Below are positions 33,700 to 42,401 of a stretch of DNA of 64,000 nucleotides, one piece after another. Source of the DNA: SCUD01 sp036824505 (lineage in GTDB: Bacteria; Pseudomonadota; Gammaproteobacteria; Steroidobacterales; Steroidobacteraceae); NCBI GenBank assembly GCA_036824505.1, contig DAITAA010000006.1, positions 71,200 to 135,199 of the forward strand. Reading direction: 5' to 3'. Position 1 is the stretch's first letter. Every line of letters begins with the position of its first letter. The notes below the pieces were generated by a model. The model was not told where the DNA came from. It saw only the letters and a list, made by a program, of their open reading frames with translations, and did not search any database. The position numbers were made by a program, and so were the translations under genes.

Positions 33700-34302
33700 G
33701 TGACGACCTCCGGCAGTACGCCAAGAATCCGGGTGACGCAGGCACTCTACCTGCTGGTTCTCGCGCTGGTAGCGACGAGCGATGGCCGCATACTGCAGGG
33801 CGGCTTTACGATGCTTGCCCAGGCCGCCGGATTTCTGCTGGTCGTCGCGGCCGTCCTGGGACGGCTCTGGATCACGCTCTTCATCGCTGGCCGCAAAGAC
33901 GAACAGCTCGTGCGCGAGGGCCCGTTCTCCCTGTGCCGCCATCCCCTGTACCTGGGTTCCGTTGTCGGAGCGACCGGCATTGGCCTGACGACGCTTTCGC
34001 TGACCATGACGATTGCACTGCCGCTTGCGATCGGCGCGATTGTCTTCACGGCCGCCCGCCGGGAAGATGCGGCGCTGCTGTCGGCGCATGGCGAGGCCTG
34101 GCACGAATACTGCGCGTCAGTACCCGCATTCTGGCCCGACTGGTCGCAGAAGCGGATGCCTGAGTCCGTCACCGTGCCGCTGCGGATCTACCGCAAAGCC
34201 TTCCTCGATGCGGCATCCTTCCTCGGCCTGTGGCTGCTGGTCCTGGTGATCGAGCAGCTCCGTGCGGGGGGTGGCTGGCCGGCGCTTTTCCGGCTGCCCT
34301 GA
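33700..34302 (+). CDS. Isoprenylcysteine carboxyl methyltransferase-family membrane protein
   Basis: 200 residues from GTG 33700, with four to five hydrophobic segments. The methyltransferase signature of the ICMT/PEMT family is REGPFSLCRHPLYLGSVVG (about 71-89), with R-H-P and the downstream EEYC-like HEYCASVPAFWP. Homologues in bacteria methylate lipids or small molecules; the substrate here is unknown. TACAAT (33688-33693) ends exactly six bases before the GTG and no Shine-Dalgarno is seen, suggesting a leaderless message. Followed after nine bases by the kinase gene. Confidence 0.8.
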   Translation: MTTSGSTPRIRVTQALYLLVLALVATSDGRILQGGFTMLAQAAGFLLVVAAVLGRLWITLFIAGRKDEQLVREGPFSLCRHPLYLGSVVGATGIGLTTLSLTMTIALPLAIGAIVFTAARREDAALLSAHGEAWHEYCASVPAFWPDWSQKRMPESVTVPLRIYRKAFLDAASFLGLWLLVLVIEQLRAGGGWPALFRLP

Positions 34303-34311
34303 AGCGCGCTG

Positions 34312-34950
34312 ATGCAGCTACTGAAGTCCGATTTGTTCGGCCGGATGATGCTCGAACAGGAGCGCGGGCAGGCCGTCGTGGTTCGCGACCCGGGAACCGC
34401 GCGCTGGTGGCTGTCCTGGCTTGCGCGCCGCCTCTGCCATCGCGAAGCGCAGGCCCTGTCCCGGCTCGACGGCCTTCCGGGCACGCCGCGACTGCTCGGG
34501 GTCGAAGCCGACTGCCTGCGCCGCGAATGGATTGAAGGCCGCCCGATGCAGCTCGCAAGTCCGCGCAATCCCGACTACTTCCGCCGCGCTCACCGGTTGG
34601 TCGCGGCGCTGCACCGGCGGGGCGTGGCGCACAACGACCTCGCGAAGGAGCCGAACTGGCTGGTCACCCCGCTTGGCGCGCCGGCACTTGTGGACTTCCA
34701 GCTTGCCACGGTGTCGAAGCGGCGCGGCCGGCTGTTCCGCATGCTGGCGCGAGAGGACCTGCGGCACCTTCTGAAGCACAAGCGCAGCTATTGCCCGGAG
34801 CGGCTGACGGCTCGCGAGCGACGCATCCTCGCGACTCCGGCACCGGTGTCGCGCCTGTGGATGGCGACCGGCAAACCCGTGTACTGGTTCATCACGCGCA
34901 GGTTGCTGGGCTGGGCGGATCGCGAGGGCGCCGGCGACCGCCGGTTCTAG
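34312..34950 (+). CDS. RIO/Kdo-kinase-like small kinase
   Basis: 212 residues, no signal peptide. The catalytic loop HNDLAKEPN (107-115, base D109) and metal motif DFQ (128-130) match RIO/lipopolysaccharide-kinase-type folds; EAQALSRLDGLPGTPRLLG holds the helix Glu45. The N-lobe is shortened, and the DFG position reads DFQ. The C-terminal end is Arg-rich and membrane-peripheral in character. Such proteins phosphorylate Kdo/lipid A sugars or proteins. It is likely co-transcribed with the methyltransferase nine bases upstream. Substrate not known. Confidence 0.75.
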   Translation: MQLLKSDLFGRMMLEQERGQAVVVRDPGTARWWLSWLARRLCHREAQALSRLDGLPGTPRLLGVEADCLRREWIEGRPMQLASPRNPDYFRRAHRLVAALHRRGVAHNDLAKEPNWLVTPLGAPALVDFQLATVSKRRGRLFRMLAREDLRHLLKHKRSYCPERLTARERRILATPAPVSRLWMATGKPVYWFITRRLLGWADREGAGDRRF

Positions 34951-34960
34951 GGAAGTGCAT

Positions 34961-34989
34961 TTGGCGCGCCGGCACGGATTCGCTATCGT
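34961..34989 (+). promoter_or_regulatory. Promoter of the 81-residue gene, probably leaderless
   Basis: TTGGCG (34961-34966), spacer 17, TATCGT (34984-34989), then six bases to the ATG at 34996. The predicted transcription start is the A of the start codon. No Shine-Dalgarno precedes the ATG. Confidence 0.5.
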
Positions 34990-34995
34990 GACGTC

Positions 34996-35241
34996 ATGGG
35001 CATATCGAACGAACACAACCTGAGCGCACCGCTCCCCGCGGCGCGGCCATTCGGCATCCGGGTCCGGCTGAGGCCAGGCGACCCGTTTACGAAGCTGGTC
35101 GGCCCGGACTGGCAGACGTTGCATTGGTTTGGGAGCGTGCGGGAACGCGATGCAGTGCTTGCCGACATGGCGAGCCGGCATCTTTATTCACGCCGCGGCG
35201 ACGAGCCTTCGATCGTCCTTGAAGAAATCGAGCAGGCCTAG
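34996..35241 (+). CDS. Small conserved protein, function unknown
   Basis: 81 residues, soluble. GIRVRLRPGDPFTKLVGPDW, then WFGSVRERDAVLADMASRH and YSRRGDEPSIVLEEIE. I recognise this as a small conserved family in gammaproteobacteria but know no function. The pattern of aromatic and charged residues suggests a compact alpha/beta fold. Its stop shares CTAG with the convergent patatin gene. Confidence 0.75.
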   Translation: MGISNEHNLSAPLPAARPFGIRVRLRPGDPFTKLVGPDWQTLHWFGSVRERDAVLADMASRHLYSRRGDEPSIVLEEIEQA

Positions 35242-37463
35242 CGCGCGCGGCCCAGCAACAGGTAGAAGCTGCGCCCACCGAACTCGTCCACACCGGCGGC
35301 GAGATAGATCGGGCCCAGGAAGGTATCGAAGCCCAGGAAAGCCGCACCATTGAGACGCGCGGAGTCGAAATCAATATCGCTGCGCCGCGCCCATACATTT
35401 CCGATCTCGATCGACACGCCGGCATAGGTCGGCATGCTCAGGAACCCTTCACCGCCGCTGCCGATGCGCCGATAGTAGAGTGCGCGCGCAATGCCGAAAT
35501 GCGGGCCGCTCAGCGATCCGGCTGGCAGGCCCGACAGGTTGAACAACCCGCCCAGCGAATAGAAGTCCTGGACCGCGTCCAGCGGACCCGATACGACGGC
35601 ACCGGCCGTGGTCCACAACAATACGGTGCTTCGATCCCAGGAATGCGCCAGCATCCAGTCGAAGGAGATCCGGTCCGCGCTGCCGTCCGCGCCCAGCCCC
35701 TTGCGCGAACCGTTCCACTGCAATGTCAACGATTCGCCATGCCGCGGGAAATAGACGTCATCCAGCCCGTCCAGCGTGAAGCGCGAGTACATCTCGCCGC
35801 GTTGGAAGTTCGATGTTGGCGGCAGGTCCGGATTCGCAGGATCGCCGACCAGCAACCGCTGGTCACCCTGGCCACGGATCAGGCCGAGGCGCAATTCACC
35901 CCAGTTGCCGAACTCGCGACCGACATCCAGCCCCGCTTCCTGGTTGCGCAAACGGTAGGTTGCGAGCCGCTGGTCTTCGGAAATGATGTCGAAGTTTCGC
36001 CGCTCGACCAGCAGCCGCGGGGCGACGAACCAGTTCCAGGCATAACCGATCGGCTGGTAGAACTCCGTGCTGAAGCGTGGACTCGCTCCGACACGCAGGT
36101 CCGACTGCCACTCGGCACCGTACTTGTTGACCTCGGTCACCTGGACCCGGATGCCGGCATTGAAGCTGTTGGAGCCTTCGAAGTCGTCCTGCAGCTCGAA
36201 AACGAACCGGACGTAGTTCGGTCCCCAGCTCTTGCGGCGGGCGGCTACCTCGATGCCCTCTGCCTCGTGATCCCGGACGATTCTGTAATCGAGCGATTCG
36301 AAGTTATCGTCGCCGTACAGACGCGACATGCGTTGCTCCAGCGTGCCGGGATCCAGTCTTTTCCCGACCACCGGCGCGAGTTCCGTCTCGATGCGATCGC
36401 GATAACGGCCGGATTTGGCGTCAACTCGAACGAACCGGACCTCCGGGAGTTCCGGCTTGGCGGCTGCCCGAGCGGCGACGAATTGCCGCCACTGTGCATC
36501 GTCGACACGGAGCGCAGCCAGACGTGTCGCCTGCCCGCGCGCACCGTCGATGCCTAGCGCGATCGTGCGGTCGATGACCGTGAAATCGACCGATCGCATG
36601 ACGCCAAACTGTGGCTCGATCAGCACGTCTCCATCCACGAGCAGTTCGCGCTGCCGGTCGGTTTCGCGCTGCATCATGATGGTGAGCATCTGGTTGGAAA
36701 CCGCGAGCGCCGAATTGAGTTCGCGGCGATCAACCGGCTGCGATCCGACATCCACTGCAATGACGATGTCGACACCCATTTCCTTGGCGACATCCACCGG
36801 CAGGTTTTCGACCAGGCCGCCGTCAACGAGCAGCCGGCCATTCAACTCGACCGGCGCGAACACGCCGGGCGCGGACATGCTGGCACGCATGGACTCGGTC
36901 AGGTCACCGTCCGCAAGCACGCAGCGATCGCCGGTCTCGAGGTCGGTCGCGATCGCACGAAAGCGGGTTGGCAGCCTGTCAAAGTCAGTCACGGCTGCGA
37001 CCGCGATGGTTTCGCGGCGCAGGATCTGCGCCAGTTTCTGTCCCTGGATGAGGCCGCGTGGCATGCGGAACCTGCCGGCCTTCAGGCCAAGCGGGAAGCG
37101 GACCAGGAATTCGCGATCATCCTGCTTGCGCCGGGGGCTCAGGTCGCTGCGCGGCGGGCGATCGCTGAATGCGGAATTCCAGTCGACCGACCGCACCAGC
37201 GAATCGATTTCCGCCGCCGTCATTCCCGAGGCGTAGAGGCCGCCGATAACTGCGCCCATGCTGGTGCCTGCGATCGCATCCACCGGCACGTGCAGCTCAT
37301 CGAGCACTTTGAGCACGCCGACATGTGCAAGGCCACGCGCACCGCCACCGGACAGCACGAGTCCGATGCGCGGGCGCGGCGCCGGTTCGTCAGCAGGCGC
37401 CTGCTGCGCCAGGGCGGGTGCGGCGATCAGCAGGCAGAGCGTGAGCGTGCTTAGTCGGGACAT
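35238..37463 (-). CDS. Patatin-like phospholipase fused to a BamA-type outer-membrane barrel
   Basis: 741 residues from ATG 37463. Signal peptide to ALAQ (20), then a patatin domain (30-310): oxyanion loop SGGGARG, nucleophile S68 in GTSMG, and catalytic Asp214 in VDGGLVENLP. A POTRA-like segment (about 325-400) and a 16-strand-type barrel follow (YVRFVFELQDDFEGSNSF through to FGGRSFYLLLGRAR). This is the PlpD/type Vd architecture, in which the lipase is carried to the surface by its own barrel. Target lipids unknown. It stands alone on the minus strand. Confidence 0.9.
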   Translation of the reverse strand: MSRLSTLTLCLLIAAPALAQQAPADEPAPRPRIGLVLSGGGARGLAHVGVLKVLDELHVPVDAIAGTSMGAVIGGLYASGMTAAEIDSLVRSVDWNSAFSDRPPRSDLSPRRKQDDREFLVRFPLGLKAGRFRMPRGLIQGQKLAQILRRETIAVAAVTDFDRLPTRFRAIATDLETGDRCVLADGDLTESMRASMSAPGVFAPVELNGRLLVDGGLVENLPVDVAKEMGVDIVIAVDVGSQPVDRRELNSALAVSNQMLTIMMQRETDRQRELLVDGDVLIEPQFGVMRSVDFTVIDRTIALGIDGARGQATRLAALRVDDAQWRQFVAARAAAKPELPEVRFVRVDAKSGRYRDRIETELAPVVGKRLDPGTLEQRMSRLYGDDNFESLDYRIVRDHEAEGIEVAARRKSWGPNYVRFVFELQDDFEGSNSFNAGIRVQVTEVNKYGAEWQSDLRVGASPRFSTEFYQPIGYAWNWFVAPRLLVERRNFDIISEDQRLATYRLRNQEAGLDVGREFGNWGELRLGLIRGQGDQRLLVGDPANPDLPPTSNFQRGEMYSRFTLDGLDDVYFPRHGESLTLQWNGSRKGLGADGSADRISFDWMLAHSWDRSTVLLWTTAGAVVSGPLDAVQDFYSLGGLFNLSGLPAGSLSGPHFGIARALYYRRIGSGGEGFLSMPTYAGVSIEIGNVWARRSDIDFDSARLNGAAFLGFDTFLGPIYLAAGVDEFGGRSFYLLLGRAR

Positions 37464-37517
37464 CTCGGGGATCCATCCGGCCCGCCCGATCGTAGCACGC
37501 GCCTGGCCCGGCATTAT

Positions 37518-37736
37518 TCAGCAGCATCTGCGGACGCCTTGCCAGCGAGCGGTCAGATCGGCCCGGAAGAACTGCTCACGCGACATCGGCGGAATCTCGG
37601 GGTGATTTGCGCGCAGGTGCGCAAGGTATTGCTCGTAGGCCAGCAGGCCCGATGCGCCCCTGACGATGTCGCGAAATCGCGAGCCGAGCCTTGCAGGGAT
37701 GTGACAGATCGCTTTCAGGATTGACCGATCAGGCAT
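37518..37736 (-). CDS. YbdD/YjiX-family small protein
   Basis: 72 residues from ATG 37736; the frame is open to 37820 inside cstA but the family starts about here. HIPARLGSRFRDIVRGASGL, YEQYLAHLRANHPE and PPMSREQFFRADLTARWQG match the YbdD/YjiX family, which is routinely encoded behind cstA/btsT-type transporters and is needed for their activity. It overlaps the cstA 3' end by eight bases. It ends in CC. Confidence 0.88.
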   Translation of the reverse strand: MPDRSILKAICHIPARLGSRFRDIVRGASGLLAYEQYLAHLRANHPEIPPMSREQFFRADLTARWQGVRRCC

Positions 37737-39783
37737 CGGTGACTCCCGCGTACTGCGTACGCTGGTACGGCGCTTCTGCGGCCGGAGTGAGGGGTTCCCC
37801 GCGATACGCGCGCCAGCCAACCCGCAGCATGTCGAGAATTACGGCCCACAGCACCAGCAGGAAGAATGCGGTCAGCGCCGCGTCGACCCGCAGATTGACC
37901 ATGAGCTTTCCCGCGACGGCCGCCTTGTCCGCGTCCAGCGCGCCGGCCCCCAGTTTTCCGGCAAGATCCGCCGCGCCGGCGAGAAAGCCCACCTTGGGAT
38001 CCGTGCTGAACAATTTCTGCCAGGCCGCCGTCGATGTCACGACAGCCAGCCACGCGAGCGGAACCCCGGTGACCCAGCAATGGCGCGCACGACCGGTCTT
38101 GATGAAAATCGCCGTTGCAATGGTCAGCGCGATGCCCGCGAGCATCTGGTTCGCGATGCCGAACAGCGGCCACAGGATGTTGATGCCGCCATAAGGGTCG
38201 ATGACGCCGACATACAGGAAATAACCCCAGCCGGTCACCACCAGCGCGCTCGCCAGGATCACCGAGGGATACCAGGACGTGCGGCCGAGCGGCTCCCAGA
38301 ACTGCCCGAGTGCATCCTGCACCATGAAGCGTCCGACGCGCGTACCCGCGTCGAGCGTGGTCAGGATGAATACCGCCTCGAACATGATCGCAAAGTGGTA
38401 CCAGACCGCGAGCAGACGGGCCCCGAAGACGCTCGAAAAAATGCTCGCCATGCCGACGGCGAGTGATGGCGCGCCCCCGGTACGTGCAAAAAGTGTCGCC
38501 TCGCCGACTTCATTCGCAAGCGCCTGCATCTGATCCATCGTCACCGGAAAGCCCCAGGACGTCAGCGTCGCGACTGCAGCAGCCGGCGTTCCCCCGAGCG
38601 CCGCCAGCGAGCTGTTGATCGCAAAGTACACGCCGGGATCCAGCAGTGTCGCCGCAATCATCGCCATGATCGCGACGAAGGACTCGAGCATCATCGAGCC
38701 GTAGCCCACGAGCCGCACGTCGGCCTCGGTGCGGATGAGTTTCGGCGTCGTGCCGCTTGCGATGAGTGAATGGAAACCGGAGATCGCGCCGCAGGCGATC
38801 GTGATGAACACGAATGGAAACAGCTTTCCGGAAAATATCGGGCCTGTGCCATCGATGAAACGCGTGAGCGCGGGCATCTTGAGTTCGGGCTGCATGACCA
38901 GGATCGCGATCGCAAGCAGCATGACCGTGCCGAGCTTCAGGAATGTGGACAGGTAATCCCGCGGCGCGAGCAGCATCCAGACCGGCAGGATCGCGGCGCA
39001 GAACCCGTAACCCATCACGAACCAGGCGAGTGCGGGGCCATCGTGATCGAACCACACGCGAAGCACCGGGTGATGATCGACCCAGCCGCCCCCGACGACG
39101 GCGAACAACAGGAGCGCAATGCCGATAGCCGAGCCCTCGACGACGCGGCCCGGCCGGATGCCGCGCATGTAGAACCCGACCAGCATGGCGATCGGTATGG
39201 TCGCGAACACCGTGGCACTGGCCCAGGGGCTGTGCTTCATCGCGTTCACGACCACGAGGCCAAGCACCGCGATCAGGATGATCATGATCGCCAGCGTGCC
39301 GAACAATGCCGCGAAACCGCCGACGGGTCCGAGTTCATCGCGCGCCATCTGGCCGAGCGAGCGGCCATTGCGCCGCGTCGAGAGAAACAGGATCACCATG
39401 TCCTGGACGCAGCCGCCGATCACGGATCCGATCAGGATCCAGAGCGTGCCGGGCAGGTAACCGAACTGGGCGGCGAGCGTGGGTCCGATCAGCGGCCCGG
39501 GCCCGGCGATCGCCGCAAAGTGATGCCCGAATACGACCCAGCGCGGGGTCGGCACGAAATCGCGGCCATTGTCGAGCCGCTCTGCCGGTGTGGCACGGGT
39601 GGCATCCGTGGCGAGCACCCTGGCCGTGATCCAGGCCGCGTAGAACCGATAACCGATCGTGTAGAGGCAGGCCGCCGCCGTCAGCAGCCAGATGGCATTG
39701 ATGGGCTCGCCGCGATGGAGCGCGATGCCGGATACGGCCAGGGCCCCGATGACCGCCAACGCAATGCCGATCAGCTTCTGCAT
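37729..39783 (-). CDS. cstA: Carbon starvation protein, pyruvate/peptide transporter
   Basis: 684 residues from ATG 39783, with GGGGGAC just upstream. About 16 to 18 membrane segments and the family phrases GHHFAAIAGPGPLIGPTLAA and GSVIGGCVQDMVILFLSTRR near the N-terminus, and WPLFGIANQMLAGIAL near the C-terminus. CstA-type proteins take up pyruvate and/or peptides during carbon limitation. It is coupled to the YbdD-like partner and divergent from the TonB-dependent receptor, with only 60 bases between. Confidence 0.93.
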   Translation of the reverse strand: MQKLIGIALAVIGALAVSGIALHRGEPINAIWLLTAAACLYTIGYRFYAAWITARVLATDATRATPAERLDNGRDFVPTPRWVVFGHHFAAIAGPGPLIGPTLAAQFGYLPGTLWILIGSVIGGCVQDMVILFLSTRRNGRSLGQMARDELGPVGGFAALFGTLAIMIILIAVLGLVVVNAMKHSPWASATVFATIPIAMLVGFYMRGIRPGRVVEGSAIGIALLLFAVVGGGWVDHHPVLRVWFDHDGPALAWFVMGYGFCAAILPVWMLLAPRDYLSTFLKLGTVMLLAIAILVMQPELKMPALTRFIDGTGPIFSGKLFPFVFITIACGAISGFHSLIASGTTPKLIRTEADVRLVGYGSMMLESFVAIMAMIAATLLDPGVYFAINSSLAALGGTPAAAVATLTSWGFPVTMDQMQALANEVGEATLFARTGGAPSLAVGMASIFSSVFGARLLAVWYHFAIMFEAVFILTTLDAGTRVGRFMVQDALGQFWEPLGRTSWYPSVILASALVVTGWGYFLYVGVIDPYGGINILWPLFGIANQMLAGIALTIATAIFIKTGRARHCWVTGVPLAWLAVVTSTAAWQKLFSTDPKVGFLAGAADLAGKLGAGALDADKAAVAGKLMVNLRVDAALTAFFLLVLWAVILDMLRVGWRAYRGEPLTPAAEAPYQRTQYAGVTDA

Positions 39784-39843
39784 GCCAGTCCCCCGCGGGG
39801 TTCGCCGCGACAATCTAGCGCATCCTCGCCGATAATCGCAGCC

Positions 39844-41898
39844 GTGCCCAAGCCAGCCGGTATTTCCGCCGCGATTTCACTGCTCGCGATGCTACATGCG
39901 CCAGCGGCGGAGTCGCTCGACGAGGTGATCGTCACGGCCACGCGAAGCCCGCTCGCAATCATGGACTATCCGGGCAGCGCGACACGCGTCGAAGCCGGCG
40001 CAATCTGGCTGACCGGCCCGACGCATTCCTCAGAACTCCTGAACCGCGCGCCCGGGACGATGATCCAGCGCGGCAGCGGACAGGAATCGCTGACGGCGTT
40101 GCGCTCGCCCGTGCTGACGGGCGCCGGCGCCTGCGGCGCCGTGCTGGTACTCGAAGACAGCATTCCGATCCGGCCGGTCGGGTCCTGCAATGTCAATGAA
40201 CTCTTCGAGGTCAACGTCGAGCAGGCCGCGGCCGTCGAAATTCTTCGCGGGCCCGGCAGCGCATTATTTGGATCAAGCGCGGTGCACGGCATCATCAACA
40301 TCATTCCGCCGCTGCCGGACCAGTTGCCGGCAATCGGCGTCGCGCTGGAGGCCGGCAACGACGCCTACCGGCGCATCCGGTTCATGGCTTCCGACGAATC
40401 GGGTCGACGGGGACGCGGCGTCGCATTGCATGCAACCGACGATGGCGGCTGGCGGGAATCTTCTGGTTTCACGGAGCAGAAGCTGAATGCCGTAATGACG
40501 CAGCCGCTCTACACCGGTGAGCTGACGTTGCGACTGTCGGCGACGAATCTCGACCAGCAGACTGCCGGTTTCATCGTCGGTGAAGACGCTTATCGCGACG
40601 CGGCGCTGGCGCGTTCGAATCCGAATCCCGAGGCCTATCGAAAGGCGCAAAGCGGGCGATTCACGGTCCGCTACCGGAACGGCTCCGGTCTCGAACTGCG
40701 CGGTTACCTGCGCAGTTCGCGCATGGACTTCCTGCAGCACTTCCTGCTCGGTCAGCCGGTCGAAGAGAATGGCCAGGACAGCGCCGGGCTCCTTTTCTCG
40801 CAGGCTTTCGCAGATGTTGCCGGCGGTGAGCTGCTGCTCGGTGCCGACTCGGAGCTCGCGGCCAGCAAGCTGCTGCAATTCCAGGACGGCCCGACCACCG
40901 GCGGCACGCCGGCGGCGAATGCCATCCGCCCCGCCGGCCGCCACTACGACTATGACGTGGACTCACGGGTACTTGCAGCCTACGCACAGTGGCGGCGGAC
41001 GTTTGCATCGACCTGGTCGCTCGAAGCCGGAGCACGGCTCGAGCAGGTTGGCTACGACTACGACAATCACATGATCGACGGCAACACCGACGAGAATGGC
41101 GTGCCCTGCACGGGTGGCTGCCTCTATTCTCGGCCGGCCGATCGTTCCGATGACTTTGCCAATTTCGCGCCGCGACTGGGCCTCGTCTGGCGGCCTGCCG
41201 AGGGCATCGCCGCATACCTTGCGCTGGCCAGCGGCTTCCGCGCGCCGGAAGTCACCGAACTCTACCGCCTTCAGCGCCAGCAGTCTGTCGCCGGTCTCGA
41301 CTCCGAACGCGCCGACGCTGTCGAACTCGGGTTGCGCTGGCGCGGCGCGTCAGCTGCACTGGATCTCGCCGCATTCACGATGGACAAGCGCAACGTGATC
41401 CTGCGCGACTCCGCGGGTTTCAACGTCAGCGACGGACGCACGCGGCACCAGGGTCTCGAGTACGACTTCGACTGGGGCTTCGCCGGGCGATGGACAATTG
41501 CCGGCAGCGGAACGATCGCAAGGCACGAATACCGGTTCACGGCGGCTGTCGAACAAGGTGAGCAGATCACATCGGGAAATGACGTCGATACGGCGCCGCG
41601 CGAGATTCATTCGCTCTGGCTGCGACATGATGCAGCGACGCTCGCCGCGGAGCTTGAGTGGCTGCATGTGGGCCGCTACTGGGCCAACGCCGCCAATACG
41701 GCGCGCTATGATGGCCACGATCTCCTGAACCTGCGACTATCCTGGCAGCTTCGCTCCGCCTGGACCATTGCAATGCGCGTGACGAACCTGCTCGATGCCG
41801 AATACGCCGACCGCGCCGATTTCGCATTCGGCAACTATCGTTACTTTCCAGGCCGGGGCCGCGCAGCTTTCGTCGAGCTGGCCTGGCGGGAGGACTGA
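39844..41898 (+). CDS. TonB-dependent outer-membrane receptor
   Basis: 684 residues from GTG 39844. The open frame reaches back to 38770, but that part is antisense to cstA. Signal ISAAISLLAMLHAPAAES, then TonB box LDEVIVTATR, plug (about 25-160, with AAAVEILRGPGSALFGSSAV and a Cys pair in GACGAVLVL and PVGSCNVNE) and a barrel ending FPGRGRAAFVELAWRED. Plug Cys pairs of this kind are common in BtuB/vitamin or metallophore receptors, but the ligand here is not shown. No cognate ABC transporter or regulator is adjacent. The next gene starts five bases after its stop. Confidence 0.88.
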   Translation: MPKPAGISAAISLLAMLHAPAAESLDEVIVTATRSPLAIMDYPGSATRVEAGAIWLTGPTHSSELLNRAPGTMIQRGSGQESLTALRSPVLTGAGACGAVLVLEDSIPIRPVGSCNVNELFEVNVEQAAAVEILRGPGSALFGSSAVHGIINIIPPLPDQLPAIGVALEAGNDAYRRIRFMASDESGRRGRGVALHATDDGGWRESSGFTEQKLNAVMTQPLYTGELTLRLSATNLDQQTAGFIVGEDAYRDAALARSNPNPEAYRKAQSGRFTVRYRNGSGLELRGYLRSSRMDFLQHFLLGQPVEENGQDSAGLLFSQAFADVAGGELLLGADSELAASKLLQFQDGPTTGGTPAANAIRPAGRHYDYDVDSRVLAAYAQWRRTFASTWSLEAGARLEQVGYDYDNHMIDGNTDENGVPCTGGCLYSRPADRSDDFANFAPRLGLVWRPAEGIAAYLALASGFRAPEVTELYRLQRQQSVAGLDSERADAVELGLRWRGASAALDLAAFTMDKRNVILRDSAGFNVSDGRTRHQGLEYDFDWGFAGRWTIAGSGTIARHEYRFTAAVEQGEQITSGNDVDTAPREIHSLWLRHDAATLAAELEWLHVGRYWANAANTARYDGHDLLNLRLSWQLRSAWTIAMRVTNLLDAEYADRADFAFGNYRYFPGRGRAAFVELAWRED

Positions 41899-41902
41899 GA
41901 TC

Positions 41903-42346
41903 ATGTACTACGCTGCGATGATCGTGACTTCACTGGTCGGCGCGTCTCTCGCCGTTCAGATCGGCGTCAATGCAACGATGCGCCAGTACGTCGGCTCGCC
42001 GATGGCAGCTGCCCTGATCAACTTCGCAGTCGGCACGCTGGTGTTGTTCCTGATCGTCCTGCTGGGCCGCGGATCCCTGCCCGCGCTTGCGCAGGCGGGT
42101 GATGCGCCCTGGTGGGCCTGGAGTGCGGGCCTGCTGGGTGCCATGTTCATCGCCGCCTCGACCGCATTCGGACCGCTGATCGGTGGTGCCACATTTCTGG
42201 CGCTGCTGGTCACCGGGCAGATGATCGCCGCGCTCGCCATCGATCACTACGGCGTGCTGGGATTTCCGGTACGCGCCGTGGACGGCTGGCGCGTCGCCGG
42301 CGCATTGCTGGTGATCAGCGGCGTATTCCTGCTGGCGCGCCGCTAA
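41903..42346 (+). CDS. YdcZ/DUF606-type membrane protein (DMT superfamily)
   Basis: 147 residues, start ATG 41903 with GGAGG upstream. Five hydrophobic segments. SLVGASLAVQIGVNATMRQY, VGSPMAAALINFAVGTLVL and GGATFLALLVTGQMIAALAI are the half-length EamA/DUF606 pattern; members work as dimers. It may export a small metabolite or move one across the inner membrane after uptake by the receptor just upstream (inference). A strong bidirectional hairpin follows. Confidence 0.85.
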   Translation: MYYAAMIVTSLVGASLAVQIGVNATMRQYVGSPMAAALINFAVGTLVLFLIVLLGRGSLPALAQAGDAPWWAWSAGLLGAMFIAASTAFGPLIGGATFLALLVTGQMIAALAIDHYGVLGFPVRAVDGWRVAGALLVISGVFLLARR

Positions 42347-42347
42347 A

Positions 42348-42400
42348 AAAGGGGACGCGCCCCTTTTTCCAGAAACGGCAAAAAGGGGCGCGTCCCCTTT
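42348..42400. terminator. Bidirectional terminator, 21-bp perfect inverted repeat
   Basis: Arms 42348-42368 and 42380-42400 are exact reverse complements, with an 11-base loop; each arm also holds a near-palindrome (GGGGACGCGCCCC and GGGGCGCGTCCCC) with flanking A/T runs. It sits between convergent stop codons at 42346 and 42402, as expected of a terminator serving both genes. The GGGGACGCG core resembles a dispersed element in some gammaproteobacterial genomes. Confidence 0.85.
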
Positions 42401-42401
42401 C

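Noticed and set aside
38770..39843. Long N-terminal extension of the TonB-dependent receptor
   Set aside because: This stretch is antisense to cstA and lacks protein-like composition; the receptor signal peptide begins at GTG 39844.
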